In this document: positions 1 through 8,277 of the stretch, one piece after another
Numbering within the stretch: the stretch's first letter is position 1
Layout of the letters: each line of letters starts with the position of its first letter
Assembly: GCA_900549895.1 (NCBI GenBank)
Contig: URQG01000005.1
Span: 1-26,799, forward strand
Direction of reading: 5' to 3'
Length of the DNA: 26,799 bases
Source: an uncultured Lachnobacterium sp.
GTDB lineage: Bacteria > Bacillota > Clostridia > Lachnospirales > Lachnospiraceae
Made by a program: the position numbers and the translations under genes
The notes under the pieces: model-generated
What the model was told of the DNA's origin: nothing
The model's database searches: none
Seen by the model: only the letters and a program-made list of their open reading frames with translations

Positions 1-15
1 CTCCTAAACTACTAT

Positions 16-44
16 ATTATAAATGAACTATTTGTAAAATTCAA
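16..44 (-). promoter_or_regulatory. Sigma-A promoter for a gene left of the window
   Basis: Read on the minus strand, TTGAAT (39-44) and TATAAT (16-21) are separated by exactly 17 bases. The first eight bases of the window, read on the same strand, end in AGGAG. This looks like the ribosome-binding site of a minus-strand gene that starts just outside the left edge. The 58-base stretch up to the neighbouring gene holds nothing else that I can see. Confidence 0.6.
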
Positions 45-58
45 TATCTAACCACGCG

Positions 59-814
59 TTACATCTCACCAAACGGGAAAACCTGATTTTCACGTTCGAT
101 CTCGATCAGGCGGTTCGCCATCCCAAGGTTTGTGATCCGTTTCTTATAATCCCTGATGCCACTGTAGTCCTGCCACATATGCATCGGAAATACAAATTCC
201 GCATCGGTGTTCTTAAGGAAGAAATCCAGCCCGTTAAACTGGTACTCTCCGAGCCGCGGATCCGCCGGTACGAAAGCGATATTGATGGGTTTCCCGCTGA
301 GCTTGCGGATCTCATGCTGATACGCACGTTTCATCTTGCCATTGATCAGCTCGCCGACGCCTTCCATCTTCCAGTCGCTTAAGTCTCCTGCATGGAACAG
401 GCTGACGCCGTTCGTTGTCACATAGAAAGCAACTCCGGCATCCGTGGAAGTCAGTGTGCGGATTTTCAGATCATCGATCTCATATTCCTTCTCCGGCACA
501 ACAAACGTCACACGCTCACGCACCTTCGGGTCGATTCCGTGTTTTTTTAAGAAATTCGGACTGATCCGGATATCCTTTGATAAAATGTAATGAATATTTT
601 CGTACTGATCCGCCATCCGTAGGATATCCATATCAAAGTGGTCCTGATGCTTATGGCTGGCAAACATATAGATCTTCGTATCCGGCTCATAGGTTGGCAG
701 TTTGCCGGTAAACGTATACCCGTTCACGCGGTCTCCGTTGAAATAATCAAAGATCAGTACCTTGTCGTCCACTTCCACAAGAAAGCAGCTGTGATGTATA
801 AAAATTACCTGCAT
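59..814 (-). CDS. Metallo-beta-lactamase-fold hydrolase (UlaG-like)
   Basis: This 251-residue protein of the metallo-beta-lactamase fold is probably a soluble metal-dependent hydrolase. The N-terminus has the HHSCF strand typical of UlaG-like members. The metal-binding motif SHKHQDHFD (HxHxDH) lies near residues 53-61, a HAGD motif near 141-144, and a late histidine in FPMHMW near 212. The substrate cannot be read from the sequence; family members include lactonases and many uncharacterised hydrolases. Its start overlaps the end of the upstream purine nucleoside phosphorylase gene by 10 bases, so the two are probably translationally coupled and share one promoter. Whether the hydrolase acts in nucleoside metabolism is open. 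The fold call is firm, the function is not. Confidence 0.85.
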   Translation of the reverse strand: MQVIFIHHSCFLVEVDDKVLIFDYFNGDRVNGYTFTGKLPTYEPDTKIYMFASHKHQDHFDMDILRMADQYENIHYILSKDIRISPNFLKKHGIDPKVRERVTFVVPEKEYEIDDLKIRTLTSTDAGVAFYVTTNGVSLFHAGDLSDWKMEGVGELINGKMKRAYQHEIRKLSGKPINIAFVPADPRLGEYQFNGLDFFLKNTDAEFVFPMHMWQDYSGIRDYKKRITNLGMANRLIEIERENQVFPFGEM

Positions 815-1641
815 GCTCTTCCAATCTCCTTTATCAAAGCAGTAATAAGTGCCTTAAACTTCGGTGCCGCAGCATCCGCCGACTTCTGCACTTCTTCATG
901 CGATAACGGTTCCGGCGAGATACCGCACGCCAGATTCGAGATACAGGAAATTCCCACGATCTGCATTCCCATATGGTTGGCTGCAACTGCCTCGCATGCC
1001 GTACTCATTCCTACCGCATCGGCTCCCAGAATGCGGGCCATCGCAACCTCCTGCGGCGACTCGTATGCCGGTCCCGTAAACTGAAGGTACGTTCCTTCCT
1101 TTAGATCAATTCCAAGTTCACTGGCGCATTTTCTTGCTGCAAGGATCAGCTTCCGGTCATAGATCTCACTCATATCCGGAAAACGTGCTCCGATTTCGTC
1201 GATGTTTGGTCCGATCAGCGGCGAAGGCACAAAGCTTGCGATCTGTCCCGTAATCAGCATCAGATCACCGGCATGCATGCCCTGTTGAATGCCGCCCGCT
1301 GCATTCGTAAGGATCAGCGTCTTTGCACCCATCATCTTCATCAGTCTCGTCGGCAACACCACATCCGTCATCGGATAGCCCTCATAATAATGCACCCGTC
1401 CCTGCATGCACACAACCGGTATCTCATCTACATAGCCAACGATAAACCGACCGGCATGTCCCGGAACCGTCGACACCGGAAAATCCTCGATGTCATGGTA
1501 ATCGATCACCTTTTCCACCCGGATATTCCCGGCATAATCGCCAAGTCCGGAACCAAGTATGAGCGCAACTTCCGGCACAAAATCCGTCTGCGTGCGCACG
1601 CTCTCAAAACATCTTTTCAGCTTGTCATACACTTCACTCAT
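805..1641 (-). CDS. Purine-nucleoside phosphorylase (trimeric class)
   Basis: The enzyme cleaves purine ribonucleosides with phosphate to give the free base and ribose-1-phosphate, in purine salvage. Family signatures are the phosphate loop GSGLGD near residue 30, PGHAGRF near 60, RVHYYEGY near 80, TNAAGG near 110 and GADAVGMST near 190. A conserved Asn in ISCISNLACG suggests a preference for 6-oxopurines. The reading frame is open 13 codons further upstream. I chose the ATG at 1641 because AAGGAGAGG lies just before it and the 278-residue product matches family length. The segment after GMST reads ACEAV where most relatives have VPE followed by hydrophobic residues, a small deviation near the active site. 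It is the first gene of a two-gene unit with the hydrolase downstream. Confidence 0.93.
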   Translation of the reverse strand: MSEVYDKLKRCFESVRTQTDFVPEVALILGSGLGDYAGNIRVEKVIDYHDIEDFPVSTVPGHAGRFIVGYVDEIPVVCMQGRVHYYEGYPMTDVVLPTRLMKMMGAKTLILTNAAGGIQQGMHAGDLMLITGQIASFVPSPLIGPNIDEIGARFPDMSEIYDRKLILAARKCASELGIDLKEGTYLQFTGPAYESPQEVAMARILGADAVGMSTACEAVAANHMGMQIVGISCISNLACGISPEPLSHEEVQKSADAAAPKFKALITALIKEIGRACR

Positions 1642-1707
1642 TCTATTCCTCTCCTTATCACCGCTTCCCCTTTCTTCCATAGGCCGGCGCGGTGCTTTGC
1701 TACGCTC

Positions 1708-1736
1708 ATTATAACAGATGCCCCGCTAAAATCCAA
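1708..1736 (-). promoter_or_regulatory. Sigma-A promoter of the nucleoside phosphorylase unit
   Basis: On the minus strand a perfect TATAAT (1708-1713) is preceded by TG to form an extended -10. A weak -35, TTGGAT (1731-1736), lies 17 bases upstream. The leader is about 60 bases. It lies in the gap between the MATE gene and the phosphorylase gene and is the only good promoter there. Confidence 0.7.
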
Positions 1737-1797
1737 CGCCGATATCATGCGGATACCAATCTTACATTGTGCCCGAAAAGTCCTGTTCCATGCAAGA

Positions 1798-3147
1798 TTA
1801 CAGATTCAGATCGCGCACCGTCCTGCGATAGATGTAAACAAAATAAAGCACTTCCGGAATACCCGTAATCAGCCACGATACCCCATACAGCAGATAGATG
1901 GATGTCGTCGTTCCAAATGCTGCAAACACGGTATAGATCCAGACAATGCGGAATACACACGAACCGAGGATCATAATGATGGTCGGGATAACCGTTTTGC
2001 CGAGCGCACGCGTAGCTGCGGTCGTACAATCCATCGGAGCAGACAGCCAATAACACAGCCCCATGATCACAAGTCTGTCCATTCCCGCCGCAATCACATC
2101 CTTCTCATTTGCAAAAAGCCCCAGGAACTGATGACCGAATATCACAAGAAGAAGTCCCGCAATGACAGCGATCAGCGTCGAATACAATAAGCTGATCAGA
2201 TAACTTTTGATTACACGATCCTTATTCCTTGCACCGAGGTTCTGCCCCATAAAAGTACCGCACACCGTATAAAACGCCGCCATAATATCATACACAAGAT
2301 TATCCGCATTCATCGCCGCCGAATTACCGGCAACAACCGTGGCACTGAACGAATTGACACCGCTTTGCACAAAGAGATTCGCCACACTGTAGATCATATA
2401 CTGAAACGCAGACGGAATACCAATCTGCAAAATACGTTTTGCCTTCTGTGTTGCCAGACGCATCTCACTCCACCGGAGCCGGTAGAGCTCATGACTGCAG
2501 AACAGATCCTTTACGATCAGAAATGCAGACACATACTGTGAGATCGCAGATGCCGCTGCCACACCCCGGACATCGATCTTTAAAACAATCACAAAAAACA
2601 GATTCAGGATCACATTGAGTATGCCTGCGATCGTAAGATACAGCAGAGGTTTCTTCGTATTCCCGCCCGCACTGAATACGGCATTGCCGAAATTGTAAAG
2701 GGACAACGCCGGCATTCCCAAAAAGTAAATCTGCAGATATGCCACTGCCCCATTGATCAGTTCCTCTTTCGTATTCAAAAGCTGCAGGATATGCCTTGCA
2801 AACACCATCCCAACCGTCAGAAGCATAAGTCCCGCAATCAGGCTGATGATTGCAGCCGAGTGCACCGTCTCCGAAACATCCTTCTTCGACTTGGATCCGA
2901 TTGCGAGAGCCGTCAATACATTGATTCCTCCCGCCAGACCAATGGGTACCGCAAGAAAAAGTGTAAGAAGGATCGAGGTAGAACCAACCGATCCGAGCGC
3001 ATTGGCGCCGGCAAATTTGCCGACCACCGCCACATCCGATATATTAAACAGAACCTGCAACAGGTTCGACATCATAAGCGGAAGACTCAGAAACAAAATC
3101 TGTTTTGGGAGCTTTCCGACGGTTAAATCACTGCTTGTGTTACTCAT
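1798..3147 (-). CDS. MATE family multidrug/cation exporter
   Basis: This 449-residue polytopic membrane protein has about twelve hydrophobic helices arranged as two similar halves. It has the typical MATE start (PKQILFLSLPLMMSNLLQ...) and the conserved segments DVAVVGKFAGANALG (residues ~37-51) and SAGGNTKKP. MATE proteins export drugs or metabolites in exchange for sodium ions or protons. The substrate is not predictable here. An AAAGGTG ribosome site precedes the ATG at 3147. The gene has its own promoter and diverges from the ABC-F gene. This pairing of an exporter with a possible ribosome-protection ATPase is suggestive of drug response but is not proof. The downstream nucleoside phosphorylase has a separate promoter. 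Confidence 0.93.
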   Translation of the reverse strand: MSNTSSDLTVGKLPKQILFLSLPLMMSNLLQVLFNISDVAVVGKFAGANALGSVGSTSILLTLFLAVPIGLAGGINVLTALAIGSKSKKDVSETVHSAAIISLIAGLMLLTVGMVFARHILQLLNTKEELINGAVAYLQIYFLGMPALSLYNFGNAVFSAGGNTKKPLLYLTIAGILNVILNLFFVIVLKIDVRGVAAASAISQYVSAFLIVKDLFCSHELYRLRWSEMRLATQKAKRILQIGIPSAFQYMIYSVANLFVQSGVNSFSATVVAGNSAAMNADNLVYDIMAAFYTVCGTFMGQNLGARNKDRVIKSYLISLLYSTLIAVIAGLLLVIFGHQFLGLFANEKDVIAAGMDRLVIMGLCYWLSAPMDCTTAATRALGKTVIPTIIMILGSCVFRIVWIYTVFAAFGTTTSIYLLYGVSWLITGIPEVLYFVYIYRRTVRDLNL

Positions 3148-3179
3148 CTGAATTCACCTTTTCTATTATCGATTTTACA

Positions 3180-3208
3180 ATCATATACCCATTTTAACAC
3201 CCCGACAA
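3180..3208 (-). promoter_or_regulatory. Sigma-A promoter of the MATE gene
   Basis: On the minus strand TTGTCG (3203-3208) and TATGAT (3180-3185) are 17 bases apart. They lie about 33 bases before the MATE start codon, giving a short leader. Confidence 0.65.
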
Positions 3209-3228
3209 GAGGTTAAAAACAAAATTTC

Positions 3229-3257
3229 TTTCCAAATTTCAATTGACATGATAGAAT
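3229..3257 (+). promoter_or_regulatory. Probable promoter of the ABC-F gene
   Basis: TTTCCA (3229-3234), a 17-base spacer and TAGAAT (3252-3257) preceded by TGA form an extended -10 promoter on the plus strand. The predicted leader of about 90 bases is longer than usual for this window. A TTGACA at 3243-3248 overlaps the spacer but has no partner at a suitable distance. Confidence 0.5.
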
Positions 3258-3355
3258 TAGAAATACGCTTTGCAAATCAGCCGTTTCAAGATATTTGTGA
3301 TACGCTGCAAACGCATGAATGATAACGGCAGACTTCCCCATAAAGTGAGGTAATT

Positions 3356-4912
3356 ATGAGTATATTAAATGTTGAACACTTAAATCATGGATTCGGAGAC
3401 CGCGCTATCCTAAAGGACGTCACATTCCGCCTGTTAAAAGGCGAACATGTCGGCTTCGTCGGTGCAAACGGCGAGGGCAAATCCACGTTTATGAATATTA
3501 TCACGGGACACTTACAGCCGGATGAAGGCAAGATCGAATGGGCGAAAAATATTCACGTCGGCTATCTCGACCAGCACGCGGTACTGGAGAAGGGACAGAC
3601 GATCTATGATGTGCTGAAAGCGGCTTTTGCATCGCTTTTTGCATTGGAAGAAAAAATGAATGCGATCTGTGATCACATGGGCGACGCATCGCCGGAGGAA
3701 CTCGATGCCATGATGGCTGAGCTCGGCGAAATTCAGGACACGCTTGACTCCCACGATTTCTATATTATCGATACGAAAATTGAGGAGGTAGCCCGTGCAT
3801 TGGGACTGACCGACATCGGACTTGAGCGTGACGTCACGGAGCTCAGCGGCGGTCAGCGTACCAAAGTTCTCCTCGGCAAACTTCTTCTTGAGAAGCCGGA
3901 TATCCTGCTGCTTGACGAGCCGACCAACTATCTGGATGAATCGCATATCGAGTGGCTGAAACGCTATTTAAATGATTATGAGAACGCGTTCATCCTGATC
4001 TCACACGATATTGTGTTTCTCAACAGTGTCATCAATCTGATCTATCACATTGACAACGGAGAGCTCACACGCTACGTTGGAAACTACGACGATTTCATGC
4101 GTGTCTACGAGGTGAAAAAAGCGCAGCTTGAGGCCGCCTACAAGAAGCAGCAACAGGAAATCAGTGAGTTAAAGGACTTCGTTGCCAGAAATAAAGCAAG
4201 AGTTGCGACAAGAAATATGGCGATGTCCCGCCAGAAGAAGCTTGATAAGATGGATGTCATCGAGCTTGCCGCCGACAAGCCAAAGCCGGAATTCCAATTT
4301 CTTGAGGCACGCACCCCATCCAAGTTTCTCTTTGAGACCAAGGATCTTGTGATCGGCTACGATGAGCCTCTCTCCCGCCCGCTCAATCTCATTATGGAGC
4401 GTGGTCAGAAAATTGCGATGATCGGTGCCAACGGAATCGGAAAGACGACGCTTCTCAAAAGTATCATGGGTTATATCAAACCGTACTCCGGCAGCTCACA
4501 CCTTGGTGATTACCTGTATCCGGGCTATTTTGAGCAGGAGAAAAAATACGAGACAAACATTACCTGTATTGAGGAAATCTGGGATGAATTTCCATCCATG
4601 AATCAGTATGAAGTGCGCTCCGCACTGGCCAAATGCGGACTGATGACCAAACATATCGAGAGTCTGATGAAAGTATTAAGCGGCGGCGAACAGGCGAAGG
4701 TGCGTCTCTGCAAACTGATCAACCGCGAGACGAACCTTCTCCTTCTCGACGAGCCGACGAACCATCTGGACGTCGATGCCAAAGAAGAATTAAAGCGTGC
4801 GCTGATCGCATACAAGGGAAGTATCCTTCTTATCTGTCACGAACCGGAATTCTACGAAGATATCGTAACCGATATCTGGAATTGCGAAGAATGGACAACC
4901 AAGGCACTCTAA
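3356..4912 (+). CDS. ABC-F family ATPase
   Basis: This 518-residue protein carries two ABC ATPase domains in one chain and no membrane segment, which is the ABC-F architecture. Domain 1 has Walker A GANGEGKST (36-44), signature LSGGQ (163-167) and LLLDEPTNYLD (184-194). A charged coiled-coil linker follows at about 240-310. Domain 2 has GANGIGKTT, LSGGEQ and LLLLDEPTNHLD. ABC-F proteins bind the ribosomal E site. Some tune translation (EttA-like), others displace antibiotics. I cannot assign the subfamily from motifs alone, because linker length and tip decide this. The ATG at 3356 has GTGAGG six bases upstream. The gene is monocistronic with its own promoter and a terminator that begins inside its last codons. 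Confidence 0.93.
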   Translation: MSILNVEHLNHGFGDRAILKDVTFRLLKGEHVGFVGANGEGKSTFMNIITGHLQPDEGKIEWAKNIHVGYLDQHAVLEKGQTIYDVLKAAFASLFALEEKMNAICDHMGDASPEELDAMMAELGEIQDTLDSHDFYIIDTKIEEVARALGLTDIGLERDVTELSGGQRTKVLLGKLLLEKPDILLLDEPTNYLDESHIEWLKRYLNDYENAFILISHDIVFLNSVINLIYHIDNGELTRYVGNYDDFMRVYEVKKAQLEAAYKKQQQEISELKDFVARNKARVATRNMAMSRQKKLDKMDVIELAADKPKPEFQFLEARTPSKFLFETKDLVIGYDEPLSRPLNLIMERGQKIAMIGANGIGKTTLLKSIMGYIKPYSGSSHLGDYLYPGYFEQEKKYETNITCIEEIWDEFPSMNQYEVRSALAKCGLMTKHIESLMKVLSGGEQAKVRLCKLINRETNLLLLDEPTNHLDVDAKEELKRALIAYKGSILLICHEPEFYEDIVTDIWNCEEWTTKAL

Positions 4913-4936
4913 AGTGCCCCGGTTGTCCATTTTCTT
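4891..4936 (+). terminator. Intrinsic terminator overlapping the ABC-F stop
   Basis: The arms ATGGACAACC (4891-4900) and GGTTGTCCAT (4921-4930) pair perfectly. After a 2x2 internal mismatch a second stem, GGCAC (4903-4907) with GTGCC (4914-4918), closes the hairpin, and TTTTCTTTT follows. The left arm is part of the coding sequence and the stop codon sits in the loop. The convergent alcohol dehydrogenase gene ends just beyond, but in that direction the T-tract is poor. Confidence 0.85.
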
Positions 4937-4943
4937 TTATCCT

Positions 4944-6047
4944 TTATATAAATTGACTTAAGATTTCTTTCGTCATTGTATACGGATAATTTTTCATCTT
5001 CGCAGGATTTGCAAGGATCATTTCCATATCCTTCTCCCACAGATCTTTTGCGATCTCCGGTGTGCCGATCAGAAGTTTTAAGTATTCACAGAATTCCTCC
5101 ACCTCTGCAAATCCCAGCAATCCCATAACGGTATTCACATCGTCACGATCCTCATAGGTTCTCAGAAATCCCGGCAGGAAAAATCCAACCGCTTTTCCGT
5201 GCGGGACTCCCATCTCATAAGTAACCGGATAACTGAGTCCGTGCGGAATGCTGGTTCCCGTATGCGTAATTGCCATTCCTGCGATCACGGAAGCCCTCAT
5301 AAATGTATCAAACGCCGTATCGGCAAGTTCCAGCCTGCCGTCCCAGTCGGCTTTTTCCGGTAACAGTCGTTCCTTCACACTGCCCCAGACACGAAGTCCC
5401 TCCGCAGAATACATGCGGTTCATCACGTTTGCATTCGTATTCAGATAAGACTCGATCAGATGTGCAAGTGCATCTACGCAGGTACTTACCATATTCGCAT
5501 AGGAAGATGTCTTTAAGTATCCCGCATCCACAAATGCCACATCCGCAAACAACTTATGTGCAATGGATTGCTTTGTATGCTGATCATGCAATGTCAGAAT
5601 CGCATACGGAGTCACTTCCGATCCGGTGCCGGAAGTAGTCGGCACCGCTGCAATCGGATAATTGTCCGCAGGAACCGACATATAAAGCCACTTCTGCGGA
5701 CATTCCATGCTTTCCGGATTTGCCGCAAGAAGTGAGATTGCTTTGGATGCATCCATCGGAGATCCGCCTCCGATCGCCACAAAGAAATCAACCCCTTCGT
5801 CCACTGCGATCTTCGCCGCTCTCACAACCGTCTCAACGGATGGATTCTCCTCGATCTCATCAAAAATGCAATATTTTTTCCCCGTGTCTTTCAGCGCCTG
5901 CTCCACATCCGCGAGCGCTCCGTTCACACGGCTAGAATGTTTTCCCGTCACGATCATTGCATGTTTTCCCAATGTTATCAATTCTTCTGAATGTTTCAGT
6001 ACGCAGTCTCTCTCAAGAAATACTTTTGTCGGCATATATAATTTCAT
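4944..6047 (-). CDS. Iron-containing alcohol dehydrogenase
   Basis: This 367-residue enzyme of the group III (iron-activated) alcohol dehydrogenase family interconverts alcohols and aldehydes or ketones with NAD(P)H. The nucleotide-binding signature is GGGSPMDASK (residues 93-102). Metal ligands by family position are D192 and H196 in VDALAHLIESY, H269 in IPHGLSYP and H283 in GVPHGKAVG, all present with the same 4 and 14 residue spacings as in FucO. The length is slightly below the usual 380-390 and the substrate is unknown. It is the last gene of a file with metA and the AlaX-type gene, 17 bases after the latter, so co-transcription is likely. Confidence 0.93.
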   Translation of the reverse strand: MKLYMPTKVFLERDCVLKHSEELITLGKHAMIVTGKHSSRVNGALADVEQALKDTGKKYCIFDEIEENPSVETVVRAAKIAVDEGVDFFVAIGGGSPMDASKAISLLAANPESMECPQKWLYMSVPADNYPIAAVPTTSGTGSEVTPYAILTLHDQHTKQSIAHKLFADVAFVDAGYLKTSSYANMVSTCVDALAHLIESYLNTNANVMNRMYSAEGLRVWGSVKERLLPEKADWDGRLELADTAFDTFMRASVIAGMAITHTGTSIPHGLSYPVTYEMGVPHGKAVGFFLPGFLRTYEDRDDVNTVMGLLGFAEVEEFCEYLKLLIGTPEIAKDLWEKDMEMILANPAKMKNYPYTMTKEILSQFI

Positions 6048-6064
6048 CGTACATTTCCTCCATT

Positions 6065-7240
6065 TTACAACGTAGCCAGCAGTTCCTCGATCTGTAACTG
6101 CGATGCCGCAACCGATCCCTGAATCATCTTATCGCTTCCGCCGCCTCTTGCGGACAACTTCTCACGAAGCGCCGCAGCAATCGCGCGGCAATCCTTGTTT
6201 TTGCTTCCGACAATAAACTGATATCCGTTCTCATCGTCTCCGACAAATACCGCACTGATGCCTGCAAACTTCTCCACCAGACCATTTACAACATTGCGCA
6301 CAACCGGAGTCTCAAGATCCGATTCAAACAGAATTGCATTCTCGGAGTCCTCCGGTATTGCTGCCACCTTGTATTCCATCAGTTCCTGTTTGGCTGATGC
6401 AAGCTGATTCTTCATCGTCTGGTTTGTATTCTTTAATTTTGTGACATTCTCAACAAGCGCTTCCTGATTCGTGCTAAACTGTGCCATCAGTTCTGTGATA
6501 ATATCTGCTTTCTGGCGGAATGCTTCGAGCGCACGGAACCCACAGAGAATACTGATTCGTACACCACCTTTGTAGCTTTGCACATTCATTACTTTGAGCA
6601 TGCCGATCTCGCCGGTTCTTCTGACATGCGGCGCACAACATGCACACACATCGTATCCCGGAATTGTCACGATGCGAACCTGTCCCTCAATTTCGATCTT
6701 GCTGCGGTATTCCAGCACCTTTAACTCTTCCTTGGTCGGGTAGCTGACTTCCACCGGAATATTCTCTATGATTGCCTGATTGACTTCGGTTTCGATCTTT
6801 TCTATATCTTCCGCCGTGATCACACCGTTAAAGTCCATCGTCACGATCGAATCGCTCAGATGAAATCCGACATTGTCATATCCAAACCTGTTATGTACGA
6901 TACCGGAAAAAATATGCTCTCCACTATGTTGCTGCATATTGTAGAAACGATGCTTCCAGTCCACGAAGCCTTTTACCATTGTACCAACCGCAAGCGGTGC
7001 TGCAAGTGTGTGCGTGATCACCTCATCCTTAATCTGTACATCCAGTACTTTTATACCATCGATGGTTCCCATATCCGGGCTCTGTCCGCCCTCTTCCGGG
7101 AAGAAAAGCGTCTGGTCCAGCCATACCTGATAGACCTTTCCCTCCTTCTTCTCCACTTCTTCACATGCAAGTACTTCAGCCTCAAATTCGGTGGCATAGG
7201 CACCTTGATCATATAAACGAACGGTTTTTGCAATCTCCAT
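6065..7240 (-). CDS. AlaX-type alanyl-tRNA editing protein (DHHA1 domain)
   Basis: This 391-residue, free-standing relative of the alanyl-tRNA synthetase editing domain predicts hydrolysis of mischarged Ser- or Gly-tRNA-Ala. The N-terminal beta-barrel contains TLFFPEEGGQ (44-53). Zinc ligands are H105 and H109 in QHSGEH, and C201 with H205 in CCAPHVRRTGEIG. A helical/coiled segment follows at about 235-290. The C-terminal DHHA1 domain contains ARGGGSDKMIQGS. The domain set matches the long form of AlaX. The CCAPH version of the usual CGGTH keeps the zinc-binding Cys and His. It sits 12 bases downstream of metA and upstream of the alcohol dehydrogenase gene. Confidence 0.92.
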   Translation of the reverse strand: MEIAKTVRLYDQGAYATEFEAEVLACEEVEKKEGKVYQVWLDQTLFFPEEGGQSPDMGTIDGIKVLDVQIKDEVITHTLAAPLAVGTMVKGFVDWKHRFYNMQQHSGEHIFSGIVHNRFGYDNVGFHLSDSIVTMDFNGVITAEDIEKIETEVNQAIIENIPVEVSYPTKEELKVLEYRSKIEIEGQVRIVTIPGYDVCACCAPHVRRTGEIGMLKVMNVQSYKGGVRISILCGFRALEAFRQKADIITELMAQFSTNQEALVENVTKLKNTNQTMKNQLASAKQELMEYKVAAIPEDSENAILFESDLETPVVRNVVNGLVEKFAGISAVFVGDDENGYQFIVGSKNKDCRAIAAALREKLSARGGGSDKMIQGSVAASQLQIEELLATL

Positions 7241-7252
7241 AATTCTTCCCTC

Positions 7253-8185
7253 TTATTTTCCAATAATCTCAGCCACATCAACAAACTCATACGGAGTCTG
7301 CTGATAAACGTAGTAATTGATCCAATTCGCATACATAATATTTCCGTGTGATCTCCACTGTAACATCGGGCGCTGCGAAGGATCATCATCCGGGTAGTAA
7401 TTACATGGTAAAGTAATCGGCAATCCCTTTGCCTTATCCCTCTTATACTCGCTGTCAAGTGTCATACGATCATACTCCGGATGTCCCATCACAAAAATCT
7501 GGCTTCCATCCTGATTCATCAGCAGGAAAACGCCAGCTTGCTCGGATTCCGCAAGGATCGTCAATTCATCATGTGCCAGAATATCTTCCTTGCGTATCTC
7601 CGTATGACGCGAATGTGGCGCATAGAAGTAATCATCAAATCCTCTGACAAGCGGAATCTTACGGTTCATTACCTTGTGGCGGAATACCCCGAACATCTTC
7701 TCATCCAGAATATGCTTCGGAATTCCGTAATGGTAATACAGTCCCGCCTGTGCTCCCCAGCACAGATGAAGTGTGGAGGTCACATGTGTCTTGGACCACT
7801 CCATGATTTCACAGATTTCCGGCCAGTAATCAACCTCTTCATACTCCATCAGTTCCACCGGTGCTCCGGTAATGATCAGTCCGTCAAAATACTGCTTTCT
7901 GATCTCATCAAACGTCTGATAAAACTTATTCAGGTGGCTTTTGGACGTATGGGTCGATGCATGGGATGCCGGTGTCAGAAATGACACATCCACCTGCAAC
8001 GGCGTATTTGACAGTGATCGAAGAATTTGAAGCTCCGTATCCTCCTTAAGCGGCATCAGATTAACGATCACAATATTGATCGGACGAATATCCTGATGCA
8101 TCGCACGATTTTCATCCATTACAAATATATTTTCCTGTTCAAGGATCTCCTTTGCAGGCAGATCACTTTGTGTTCTGATTGGCAT
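7253..8185 (-). CDS. metA: Homoserine O-acetyltransferase (MetA family)
   Basis: This 310-residue enzyme activates L-homoserine by O-acylation, the first committed step of methionine synthesis. The catalytic nucleophile is C142 (HLCWGAQ), and H235 and E237 (MGHPEYD) complete the active site at exactly the numbering known for MetA proteins. Residue 111 is Glu (GAPVELMEY). In this family Glu at 111 is reported to give acetyl-CoA specificity, whereas Gly at 111 as in E. coli gives succinyl-CoA specificity. I therefore predict an acetyltransferase although annotation pipelines often call such proteins succinyltransferases. It is the first gene of a probable unit with alaX and the alcohol dehydrogenase. 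I see no SAM riboswitch or T-box in the 92 bases before it. Confidence 0.95.
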   Translation of the reverse strand: MPIRTQSDLPAKEILEQENIFVMDENRAMHQDIRPINIVIVNLMPLKEDTELQILRSLSNTPLQVDVSFLTPASHASTHTSKSHLNKFYQTFDEIRKQYFDGLIITGAPVELMEYEEVDYWPEICEIMEWSKTHVTSTLHLCWGAQAGLYYHYGIPKHILDEKMFGVFRHKVMNRKIPLVRGFDDYFYAPHSRHTEIRKEDILAHDELTILAESEQAGVFLLMNQDGSQIFVMGHPEYDRMTLDSEYKRDKAKGLPITLPCNYYPDDDPSQRPMLQWRSHGNIMYANWINYYVYQQTPYEFVDVAEIIGK

Positions 8186-8277
8186 AACTTATGATTCCTC
8201 ACTTTCCGGCATTTTGTTCCATCCGCGATCTCGCATATCATTCATATGTTTGACTCATTCTCTCTTTTTCATTTCTT

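Noticed and set aside
1273..2190. 305-codon open frame on the plus strand across the phosphorylase and MATE genes
   Set aside because: It lies antisense to two well-identified genes, is rich in His/Arg and has no recognisable motif; it is a shadow frame.
3315..3353. 12-codon reading frame ending two bases before the ABC-F start, a possible leader peptide
   Set aside because: It has no ribosome-binding site and no repeated or stalling codons, and I see no alternative hairpins around it; chance is enough to explain it.
8186..8277. SAM riboswitch or T-box in front of metA
   Set aside because: The gap is only 92 bases and shows neither conserved core motifs nor a terminator/antiterminator pair.
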